From contig JAATGW010000267.1 in assembly GCA_015654495.1 (NCBI GenBank), forward strand, positions 1-7,287: a DNA stretch of 7,287 nt, in the 5' to 3' direction. Positions 1-5,166 of the stretch are shown here, one piece after another. Source of the DNA: Chitinophagales bacterium (GTDB lineage: Bacteria > Bacteroidota > Bacteroidia > Chitinophagales > Chitinophagaceae). The stretch's first letter is position 1; each line of letters starts with the position of its first letter. The position numbers were made by a program, and so were the translations under genes. A model generated the notes under the pieces. That model was not told the origin of the DNA and ran no database searches. It saw only the letters and a program-made list of their open reading frames with translations.

Positions 1-268
1 CCTCAGCATTAGAGTAGGTATCAGGAATGGCAATCTGCTGGCGTGTATAATAGAAGACGATGGTGTGGGGCGGGAGAAGGCCAGGAAATTGAAAAGTAAA
101 ACGGCAGCCACCAGAAAATCGCTGGGGATGAAACTCACAGAAAGCAGGTTGAGTTTGTTGAACAGCCATGCTACAACTCAGGCATCAGTGCAGATCGAAG
201 ACTTAACTGAATCCATGGGCATAGCACGGGGAACCAAGGTGATTCTGACTATTCCGATTGAAAATTAA
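1..268 (+). CDS. LytS-type sensor histidine kinase, C-terminal end (partial)
   Basis: The frame is open from base 2 and ends at TAA 266-268, leaving 88 residues of the C-terminus; the 5' part lies outside the window. What remains is the end of a HATPase_c ATP-binding domain. The G1 box reads EDDGVGREKA and the G2 region KSLGMKLTESRL, followed by a final strand ending VILTIPIEN. This arrangement is characteristic of Bacteroidota LytS/YehU-type (His_kinase PF06580) kinases, which autophosphorylate on a histidine and pass the phosphate to a LytTR regulator. That regulator gene starts 11 nt downstream on the same strand, so the two are almost certainly co-transcribed as a cognate pair. The GTG at 65 is only an internal codon. 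The sensor part cannot be seen, so the stimulus is unknown. Confidence 0.9.
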   Translation, partial: LSIRVGIRNGNLLACIIEDDGVGREKARKLKSKTAATRKSLGMKLTESRLSLLNSHATTQASVQIEDLTESMGIARGTKVILTIPIEN

Positions 269-279
269 AAAACTGAAAC

Positions 280-1029
280 ATGATCAGATGCGTATTGATT
301 GATGATGAGCGAAATGCTCTTGAGATGATGGAGTGGCTGTTGAAAACCTATTGCCCCCAGGTACAGATTGCAGCCATGTGTAATAGTGGTGAAGACGGGA
401 TCGCAGCTATTAATCTGCATCAACCGGATGTTATTTTTCTTGATATTGAGATGCCGCATATGAATGGCTTTGATATGCTCGAACGTTTTGACAATTTGAA
501 TTTTGATGTTGTTTTTTGTACTGCTTACGACCAGTTTGCTTTGAAAGCATTCAGGTACAGCGCGCTCAATTATCTGCTGAAACCTGTGGATCCCGAAGAC
601 CTGAAATCAACGGTTAGCAGAATTGAGGCCAGGAAAAACAGACCATCACGTGAACAAATGGAATTGTTATTGCAAACCTTAAGGCAGCCGGCAAAATCAA
701 CGCCAAAAAGAATTGCACTCACAACTAATGACGGATTGCTGTTCATACCGACAGAAGATATTCTGTATGCAGAAGCAGAAAGCAATTATACAATTGTCAT
801 TTTAGCCGGGGGTAAAAAAGTTATAGTATCAAAATCATTGAAGGATATTGATGAAGCTCTTTCGGGTGCAGACTTTTTCAGGATACACCATTCCTACCTG
901 GTGAATCTAAATCAGATAAAGAAATATGTGAGGGGCGACGGCGGTTATGTGGTGATGAATAACGACGCAACCGTGAGTATTTCACGTTCAAAACGGCAGG
1001 AATTTATGGAAATGTTTGAAAAATTCTGA
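280..1029 (+). CDS. LytTR-family response regulator (intact)
   Basis: A 249-aa two-domain regulator. The receiver domain (about residues 1-120) has the acidic pocket D8/D9, phospho-acceptor D55 in FLDIEMP, T81 and K101 in LLKPVD, so all key residues are present. A linker of about 20 residues leads to a LytTR DNA-binding domain (about 143-249) with the motifs ILYAEAESNYT and FFRIHHSYLVNLNQI. LytTR proteins bind direct-repeat sites as dimers and usually activate transcription. The gene starts 11 nt after the kinase-end gene and is followed by an intrinsic terminator, so it is the last gene of its operon. ATG 280 gives the usual family length and N-terminus (MIRCVLIDDE). Its targets are not visible here. 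It is a distinct, undamaged paralogue of the broken LytTR gene on the other strand at 2692-3411. Confidence 0.95.
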   Translation: MIRCVLIDDERNALEMMEWLLKTYCPQVQIAAMCNSGEDGIAAINLHQPDVIFLDIEMPHMNGFDMLERFDNLNFDVVFCTAYDQFALKAFRYSALNYLLKPVDPEDLKSTVSRIEARKNRPSREQMELLLQTLRQPAKSTPKRIALTTNDGLLFIPTEDILYAEAESNYTIVILAGGKKVIVSKSLKDIDEALSGADFFRIHHSYLVNLNQIKKYVRGDGGYVVMNNDATVSISRSKRQEFMEMFEKF

Positions 1030-1059
1030 ATCCCGGGATTTTTATATTTGATTATTCAG

Positions 1060-1088
1060 ATGGCGGACAAGCTCCGCTATTTTTTTTA
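1060..1088 (+). terminator. Intrinsic terminator after the LytTR regulator
   Basis: An 8-bp stem (1060-1067 with 1073-1080, one G-U pair) with a 5-nt loop is followed directly by seven further T residues. It lies 31 nt after the regulator stop codon, the expected position for ending the kinase/regulator operon. A perfect palindrome, AATCCCGGGATT (1029-1040), overlaps the stop codon just upstream. Confidence 0.8.
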
Positions 1089-1216
1089 TTAAGATTTTCA
1101 TTTTTACGGTTACTGTATATCGTTAGATTCAACAACTAGACTTATTCTCTCACTCATCTCTGAATACCAGACAGATCTGCAGAATACAAAAGAATACTGC
1201 CATCTGCTCAAATGAA

Positions 1217-1248
1217 CTGGCAGCAGGGCCTCCGGATGATTAGTTTTG
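1217..1248 (+). promoter_or_regulatory. Bacteroidota-type promoter for the lipoprotein gene
   Basis: The -7 box TAGTTTTG (1241-1248) matches the Bacteroidota consensus TAnnTTTG exactly. A CTG at 1217-1219 sits 21 nt upstream in the place of the -33 TTG. Transcription would begin near 1253, giving a leader of roughly 34 nt before the ATG at 1287. An inverted repeat CTGCCA/TGGCAG (1197-1202 and 1218-1223, 15-nt loop) overlaps the -33 element and could be an operator. Confidence 0.6.
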
Positions 1249-1286
1249 CTCTGTCAATAATTTATTAACGAATTTATTTTTTACAG

Positions 1287-1667
1287 ATGAAACTAAGAAC
1301 ATTAACGACAGGCATTATGATTATGACAATGGCAATATTCTCCTGCAAAAAAGACGATGTAAAGCCATCTTTTTTCATTGTTGGTAAATGGAGCGGTAAA
1401 CATGGTGACACAGTCCCTGATACTTACTACGGACTCGTGTTTCAATCGGGTGGTGTACTTCAAAGAATTGCGGCTTCAGGTACCGTAGGTGCAACGGGAA
1501 CCTGGAATTATTCGGGCAATACGCTTACAGGTACTTATACTTTTGATAACGGCACCGTTGTATCGCTGAAAGCAACTTTTGATCCCGCTACCGGAAAATT
1601 GAACGGAACATATGGTTATGGATCTGATACTTCAGGCGAGGCTGTATTTTTTCTGACGAGAGATTAA
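1287..1667 (+). CDS. Small lipocalin-like lipoprotein, predicted surface-exposed
   Basis: A 126-aa protein. Residues 1-19 form a lipoprotein signal peptide, with the lipidated cysteine at C20 (AIFSC). The residues after it, KKDD, fit the Lys-(Asp/Glu)2 lipoprotein export signal described in Bacteroidota, so I predict display on the outer surface of the outer membrane. The mature part is beta-rich and opens with FIVGKWSG, then GTWNYSGNTLTGTYTF and KLNGTYGYG. The GxW opening and repeated strands resemble small lipocalin-like domains of Bacteroidota. No catalytic motif is visible, so the ligand and role are unknown. It is a single-gene unit with its own promoter (-7 box 1241-1248) and a strong terminator (1714-1744). 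The only ATG consistent with a complete signal peptide is 1287. Confidence 0.85.
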   Translation: MKLRTLTTGIMIMTMAIFSCKKDDVKPSFFIVGKWSGKHGDTVPDTYYGLVFQSGGVLQRIAASGTVGATGTWNYSGNTLTGTYTFDNGTVVSLKATFDPATGKLNGTYGYGSDTSGEAVFFLTRD

Positions 1668-1713
1668 AGGCAAGACAGGATATTTTCTTTGATTAACCAC
1701 GACACCGGAACAC

Positions 1714-1744
1714 AAAGGCTGCATTTTGCAGCCTTTTGTTTTTT
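1714..1744 (+). terminator. Intrinsic terminator of the lipoprotein gene
   Basis: A perfect 10-bp stem (AAAGGCTGCA at 1714-1723 with TGCAGCCTTT at 1727-1736), a 3-nt loop, then TGTTTTTT. It lies 47 nt past the lipoprotein stop codon. Its core differs by one base from the terminator at 2022-2048. Confidence 0.9.
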
Positions 1745-1753
1745 CATTCACCA

Positions 1754-1777
1754 TATTTAATGCTCAAACATTAAATA
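1754..1777. repeat. 9-bp inverted repeat (possible operator)
   Basis: TATTTAATG (1754-1762) and CATTAAATA (1769-1777) are perfect inverted copies around a 6-nt centre. The dyad lies just past a terminator and about 95 bp upstream of the next -7 box. A protein-binding dyad is plausible; no regulator can be named. Confidence 0.45.
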
Positions 1778-1783
1778 ACAGAG

Positions 1784-1813
1784 TATATGCAAATTGCAGG
1801 CTATATATGCAAA
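1784..1813. repeat. Pair of 10-bp direct repeats, 20 bp apart
   Basis: TATATGCAAA occurs at 1784-1793 and again at 1804-1813. The 20-bp start-to-start distance is about two helical turns, which would put both copies on the same DNA face. They lie about 60-90 bp upstream of the -7 box at 1871. LytTR regulators bind direct repeats with roughly this spacing, but the repeat sequence does not match the published LytTR consensus closely. Confidence 0.4.
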
Positions 1814-1844
1814 CGGATAACTAATCATGCCGAATACTCAATAG

Positions 1845-1878
1845 CTGACTACTGGTAAATCCTAACTCACTACTTTTG
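1845..1878 (+). promoter_or_regulatory. Consensus Bacteroidota promoter of a small transcription unit
   Basis: The -7 box TACTTTTG (1871-1878) matches TAnnTTTG exactly. A CTG at 1845-1847 lies 23 nt upstream as a weak -33 element. Expected transcription start is near 1883, about 13 nt before the ATG run at 1896. Confidence 0.6.
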
Positions 1879-1895
1879 TTTCGCAATTAAAAGCA

Positions 1896-1970
1896 ATGAT
1901 GATGAATAAGTTTCTGATACTGATTTTAGCAGTTGCAGTGGGGTTAATAATTGCCAGTCAACAGATATAA
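1896..1970 (+). CDS. Possible 24-aa hydrophobic small protein
   Basis: Starting at the first of three consecutive ATG codons, the frame reads MMMNKFLILILAVAVGLIIASQQI and ends with TAA at 1968-1970. The peptide has one positive charge near the N-terminus (K5) and a run of about 16 hydrophobic residues (6-21), so it could be a single-span membrane microprotein or a free signal-like peptide. It sits about 13 nt behind the predicted start point of a consensus promoter and about 50 nt before an intrinsic terminator, so it is the only evident coding content of that unit. Small size means composition alone cannot prove translation. The unit may instead be a regulatory RNA of roughly 165 nt. I do not recognise a family. 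Confidence 0.4.
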   Translation: MMMNKFLILILAVAVGLIIASQQI

Positions 1971-1975
1971 GCAGA

Positions 1976-1991
1976 TGATGGTTCGCCATCA
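1976..1991 (+). repeat. Hairpin with UUCG-type loop
   Basis: TGATGG (1976-1981) pairs with CCATCA (1986-1991) around the loop TTCG. It lies 5 nt after the stop of the 24-codon ORF and upstream of the terminator, so it would be a stable element in the 3' region of that transcript. No T-run follows it, so it is not itself a terminator. Confidence 0.4.
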
Positions 1992-2021
1992 ACAAAATCA
2001 CTATAAACACGGATGGGTATG

Positions 2022-2048
2022 GGCTGCAATTTGCAGCCTTTATTTTTT
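2022..2048 (+). terminator. Intrinsic terminator of the small transcription unit
   Basis: GGCTGCA (2022-2028) pairs with TGCAGCC (2032-2038) around a 3-nt loop, followed by TTTATTTTTT. With the -7 box at 1871-1878 it delimits a transcript of about 165 nt. The core differs by one base from the terminator at 1714-1744. It is 9 nt from the 3' end of the convergent minus-strand gene, but lacks a U-run in that direction. Confidence 0.8.
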
Positions 2049-2056
2049 ACCGCAAA

Positions 2057-2425
2057 TCAATCCTCATCTTCCTGCTGCAGATCTGCAGTGTACTGATACA
2101 CAGGATGTATAAGCTTTCGCGCTGCACTAATCACAGGGTCCAGGGCCTCAAGGTTTAATGTGTTTCGCATCCTTTTTATCCTGTCCAGTTCATCATTGAA
2201 CAGGTCAGCACTCTTATTTAATTCATTAACAAAGGAGTGAATTTGCTGCCGGCCGGCTTTATCGCCGGAGCTGGCGTTTATGCCGTTATTTTCAATCAGG
2301 TCGACCATATCGAATTTTGACAGGCCGGAAATTGTTTTCCCCAGTTGATCAGGAGTTAACGAAGTCCCATCAAGAGCTTTGAGAATAGTTGTTGCTTCCA
2401 AAAGTGCTGCTGAGACTGTTTCCAT
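2057..2425 (-). CDS. Unrecognised 122-aa helical protein
   Basis: I place the start at the ATG ending at 2425 (METVSAALLEATTILKAL). The frame extends to 2515, but the upstream codons would overlap the divergent gene at 2472 and its promoter, and that extension (EAKPIISTGNTRFIIRHT...) is unlike the rest. The 122-aa product has no signal peptide or membrane span, so it is probably cytoplasmic. It is predicted mostly alpha-helical, with a charged segment LNKSADLFNDELDRIKRMRN (about 69-88) that could form a coiled coil, and an acidic tail QQEDED. I do not recognise a family and assign no function. On the minus strand TACATTTA (2462-2455) is a one-mismatch -7 box about 30 nt upstream. It forms a head-to-head pair with the CxxC small protein gene, 46 nt between starts. 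Confidence 0.7.
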   Translation of the reverse strand: METVSAALLEATTILKALDGTSLTPDQLGKTISGLSKFDMVDLIENNGINASSGDKAGRQQIHSFVNELNKSADLFNDELDRIKRMRNTLNLEALDPVISAARKLIHPVYQYTADLQQEDED

Positions 2426-2443
2426 AAAAATGAGTTGAACCCT

Positions 2444-2451
2444 TAACTTTG
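2444..2451 (+). promoter_or_regulatory. -7 promoter box of the CxxC small protein gene
   Basis: TAACTTTG is an exact match to TAnnTTTG, 20 nt before the ATG at 2472. No clear -33 TTG is seen at the right distance. It lies in the 46-nt divergent gap, so the two head-to-head genes probably share regulatory space. Confidence 0.55.
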
Positions 2452-2471
2452 CACTAAATGTATGCCTTATT

Positions 2472-2687
2472 ATGAAACGTGTGTTACCGGTGCTGATGAT
2501 CGGTTTAGCCTCCATTTTGGCCTTGAACGTTGAGGCCCAATGTTCTATTTGTACAAAAACTGCACAACAAATGGGTCATAAGCCAGCCAGAGGTTTGAAT
2601 AGTGGAATACTTTACCTCATGGTAGCGCCTCTGGCGATTATGGGTTTCGTGGGTTTTCGCTGGTGGAAAAATAATGGTCAGCAATAA
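2472..2687 (+). CDS. Small secreted/membrane-anchored CxxC protein
   Basis: A 71-aa protein. Residues 1-22 look like a Sec signal peptide (MKRVLPVLMIGLASILALNVEA), with cleavage likely before Q23. The mature part begins QCSICTK, giving a CxxC pair (C24, C27). A segment KTAQQMGHKPARGLNSG follows, then one hydrophobic span (about 46-62) and a basic aromatic end, RWWKNNGQQ. The topology would place the CxxC outside the cytoplasm, tethered to the inner membrane. I recall similar QC-x2-C small proteins in many Bacteroidota, but know of no established function. A metal-binding or thiol-redox role is inference from the CxxC alone. A consensus -7 box lies 20 nt upstream. Its stop codon lies 4 nt from the 3' end of the broken response regulator on the other strand. 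Confidence 0.8.
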   Translation: MKRVLPVLMIGLASILALNVEAQCSICTKTAQQMGHKPARGLNSGILYLMVAPLAIMGFVGFRWWKNNGQQ

Positions 2688-2691
2688 ATCA

Positions 2692-3411
2692 CTACTTCCC
2701 CTTCTTCCTGCTTTTATCCTGGAGCCGCTGAAGGAATTCATCCTTATATCCTGCGCCGATCGGTAAGTCGGTATTTCCGGAGCGCAGATAATTTCCCTCG
2801 ACATACTGAACATGATTGAGGGAAATAATATAAGTCTTGTGGATTCTGAAGAATAAATGTTCCGGAAGTTTTTCAATCAGGTTTTTCAGGGATTCATTCA
2901 GTACAAGAATTTCCAATGTTGTGTATAGTTTTACATAGTCACCGATCGCCTCAAAATAACGGATATCAGCCAGAACCACTTTTTTCAGTTTCTTATCAAC
3001 TTTAAAAAAAAGATAGTCGTCAGCTGCAGGATTTTGTTCAGAGATCGAAGTTTTTCGCAGAAGTATAGCGGCCTTATTGATGGCCTTAAGAAATCTTTAG
3101 AATGAAAAGGGTTTCAGCAGGTAGTCGATGGCGTTAAGTTCATATCCCTCAACAGCAAATTCCGGATAGGCAGTTGTAAAAATAACCAACGGAGGATTGG
3201 AAAGTGATTTAAGCAGACTGATCCCGGAAACCTGCGGCATATTGATATCCAGAAAAAGAATATCGCATCTCTTTTCATTCAGTGCAAGCTGCGTTTCAAA
3301 GGCATCTTTGCAGGAATCTATAAGTTCAAGGTTGGGATGATCATTTATATAAGTGGCGAGAATTGTTCTTGCCAACGGTTCATCATCCGCCAGAATACAA
3401 TTTATTTTCAT
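2692..3411 (-). pseudogene. LytTR response regulator interrupted by an in-frame TAA
   Basis: One continuous frame from ATG 3411 to TAG 2692 spans 240 codons, the normal size for a LytTR regulator, but codon 105 (3099-3097) is TAA. Before it is a receiver domain with D9/D10, phospho-acceptor D55 (FLDINMP), T79/T80 and K100 (LLKPFSF). After it, still in the same frame, come RFLKAINKA, a linker, and a complete LytTR domain (DIRYFEAIGDYVKLYT, FFRIHKTYIISLN, LPIGAGYKDEFL). Family members commonly read KPFSFERFLKA here, so the TAA most likely replaces GAA by one base change. The peptide made would be a 104-aa receiver lacking its last helix. A GTG at 2979 could restart translation of 95 aa, but would omit the first strand of the LytTR domain. 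The start overlaps the kinase stop as ATGA. Confidence 0.88.
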
Positions 3412-4466
3412 ACTGTAATCAGTTGCAGATCCACTTCAAATTTGTTCTCATCTTCTTTTATAGTTAAAAGATGTTTTAGAGGATATAAAAGTTCTAGTCT
3501 TCTTTTCACATTTTCAAGTCCGGAACCTCCTTTTATTTTAAAACCGGGTTCATCTGCCTGGCCTTTATTGTTGCTGATCTTAAAACTGATACGGGCAGTT
3601 TCTATTTCAATCAATGTATGAATAAAAGTATTTTCTCTTGCCCCTTTCACTCCATGCTTAAATGCATTCTCCAGAAATGAAATGAAGAGCAATGGAGAAA
3701 TATGTTTACCTGAAGGATCTCCCTTTATTTCAAAATCTATATCAGCACCCTCATCGGCCCTCATCTTCATCAAAGATGTATAATCCTGTAACATGTTGAT
3801 TTCTTTTTCAAGAGGTACGGTTTCCGCCGTTGCATCATAAATAAAATAGCGCATCAAATCTGAAAGTTGCAGAATGGATGTGGCCAGCACCGGATTATTT
3901 TTAAAGCTCATGGCGTAAAGGCCATTCAGCGTGTTAAAAAAAAAGTGTGGATTCACCTGTGCTTTTAACGAAGTCAGTTCCAACTGAACTTTTTCTTTTT
4001 CTGCTTCTAACAACCGTCGCTGCAGCTCGTTGACAGTAAACCAGGATTTTGAAAATTTCAAAAGCGTTGTAATAATCAGATATTCCAAAATCGTTTGTGC
4101 TACCTCCTTCGCAGAATAATAGGATATGAAATAAAAATCGGGAAAGATGACGGCTGACCATTCGTTGAAGAACTTAAGATTCAGCCATGTAATAATTGAC
4201 ACAAGCAGTAGCATCTGAAACCCATAAAATATCCATCCGGTCATTCTTTTAACTCCCGGAAGTAATACATATAAATTCACATAAACAGCAGCTAAAAGAA
4301 AAAGATGAAAGAGGAAGTCATACAGGAAGTCGACCTGCACCGGCGTTTTGCCAAGGCTGAATACCTGCAATAAAATGAAATAACTCAATACCCAGAAAAC
4401 AACATGCAATAAAATCCTGACCTGATTTGTAATTCCCGATCCACATGTTTTTTTCAGCTTTTTCAT
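3408..4466 (-). CDS. LytS-type sensor histidine kinase, four transmembrane helices
   Basis: A 352-aa inner-membrane kinase of the His_kinase (PF06580) family. Four hydrophobic spans are visible at about 16-38, 46-70, 77-98 and 122-138. A probable coiled-coil linker follows (about 143-170), then the phospho-acceptor motif VNPHFFFNTLNGLY with H174. The ATP-binding domain has the N box FISFLENAFKHG (E266, N267), a degenerate G1 box ISNNKG as is common in this family, and the G2 box GGSGLENVKRRLELLYP. There is no large extracytoplasmic domain. Only about 22 aromatic-rich residues between helices 3 and 4 should face the periplasm, so sensing is probably in the membrane or through partners. The start is 1 nt after the upstream lipoprotein stop (TGAAATG), and the end overlaps the regulator start by 4 nt (ATGA), implying translational coupling. 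Confidence 0.93.
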   Translation of the reverse strand: MKKLKKTCGSGITNQVRILLHVVFWVLSYFILLQVFSLGKTPVQVDFLYDFLFHLFLLAAVYVNLYVLLPGVKRMTGWIFYGFQMLLLVSIITWLNLKFFNEWSAVIFPDFYFISYYSAKEVAQTILEYLIITTLLKFSKSWFTVNELQRRLLEAEKEKVQLELTSLKAQVNPHFFFNTLNGLYAMSFKNNPVLATSILQLSDLMRYFIYDATAETVPLEKEINMLQDYTSLMKMRADEGADIDFEIKGDPSGKHISPLLFISFLENAFKHGVKGARENTFIHTLIEIETARISFKISNNKGQADEPGFKIKGGSGLENVKRRLELLYPLKHLLTIKEDENKFEVDLQLITV

Positions 4467-4467
4467 T

Positions 4468-5157
4468 TCAGTTTATCGTAGTCTTTGTAAAATGGTAGCT
4501 GTGCTTTGTACTGTATATTTTCTCATCATCCCCATATTTATAAAGTAATTTATTCAATTCACTCTTATCAGCTGTTATCAGAAAATTATTGAATACTTCA
4601 TCATATTCATGTGGTATTTTAGCTTTGCCGCTCAGAATCATGGCTCTGATTTTTTCTCCATCTATAAAATTCAGGGTCAGTTTATTTTTTTCACTATAGT
4701 CAATCCGCGCAATTCCATAAGTGCTTAAAACTTCATCGCCCGCAAAAGCATTATACCTGCTTTCGGTGTCGAGTTGACCTTCAGGCAAACAAAGGATTGG
4801 CATAAGCTGTGCAAAAAACGACTTACCGGTAAAGCCCATCTCCAACGAATAATAATACTTAGCGTCATTTAAGGTATAGCTGAGAACATATTTTTTGGAA
4901 AAGTTGATTGAATCTTTTTCATGATCACTAAGCTTATTTTCATTTGAAGGTCCGATCTGAATATTTGTTATTTCTGCAATTTTGCTGACACTGTATGGTT
5001 CGATATGAATTACCGTGTTTCCTGATCTCCAATGGCCAACAATCACATCATTTCTGATTAACTCGTTTTCTGAAAATGGTGGCTGGTAAAGATTCAGACA
5101 ACTGCTGCATTGAATCATAACAGCAACCAGCGTGGACAATATGAATATGTTTTTCAT
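4468..5157 (-). CDS. Lipoprotein B of the kinase operon, paralogue of lipoprotein A
   Basis: A 229-aa protein with a lipoprotein signal peptide (1-19). The lipidated residue is most likely C20 in MIQCSSCLN, since C17 follows an unfavourable Q. The residues after it (LNLYQPP) lack the Lys-Asp/Glu-rich surface-export signal, so I predict a periplasm-facing outer-membrane lipoprotein. It aligns by eye along its length with the upstream gene product: CLNLYQP/CLNTFYP, NELIRND/NDLVSDK, VGHW/QGEW, and a C-terminal stretch (SELNKLLYKYGDDEKIY / TELQMHIRKYASNPIFY). No enzyme motif is visible, and I recognise no named family. It lies 9 nt downstream of lipoprotein A and 1 nt upstream of the kinase. That spacing suggests it acts with the kinase, for example as an accessory sensor; this is inference. 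Confidence 0.85.
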   Translation of the reverse strand: MKNIFILSTLVAVMIQCSSCLNLYQPPFSENELIRNDVIVGHWRSGNTVIHIEPYSVSKIAEITNIQIGPSNENKLSDHEKDSINFSKKYVLSYTLNDAKYYYSLEMGFTGKSFFAQLMPILCLPEGQLDTESRYNAFAGDEVLSTYGIARIDYSEKNKLTLNFIDGEKIRAMILSGKAKIPHEYDEVFNNFLITADKSELNKLLYKYGDDEKIYSTKHSYHFTKTTIN

Positions 5158-5166
5158 AACCCGTAG

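Noticed and set aside
265..785. Minus-strand frames of 64 and 71 codons (265-459, 570-785)
   Set aside because: They lie antisense inside the intact regulator and show no recognisable motifs.
2426..2515. N-terminal extension of the minus-strand 122-aa gene to 152 aa
   Set aside because: It would overlap the start of the divergent CxxC gene and its consensus -7 box, and the added residues look unlike the rest. The ATG ending at 2425 is preferred.
2505..2876. 123-codon minus-strand frame
   Set aside because: It overlaps the well-supported CxxC gene and the LytTR domain in other frames, with no protein-like features of its own.
3097..3099. Programmed stop-codon readthrough or altered genetic code
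   Set aside because: TAA ends several intact genes in the window, and the context TAA AGA is not a known readthrough signal that I recognise. Mutation or sequence error is simpler.
3337..3621. 94-codon plus-strand frame across the kinase/regulator junction
   Set aside because: Antisense shadow of two genes with clear family motifs; its composition is serine/isoleucine-rich as expected from the opposite strand.
3934..4161. 75-codon minus-strand frame inside the kinase
   Set aside because: Alternative frame within a kinase whose own frame carries the His, N and G2 boxes.
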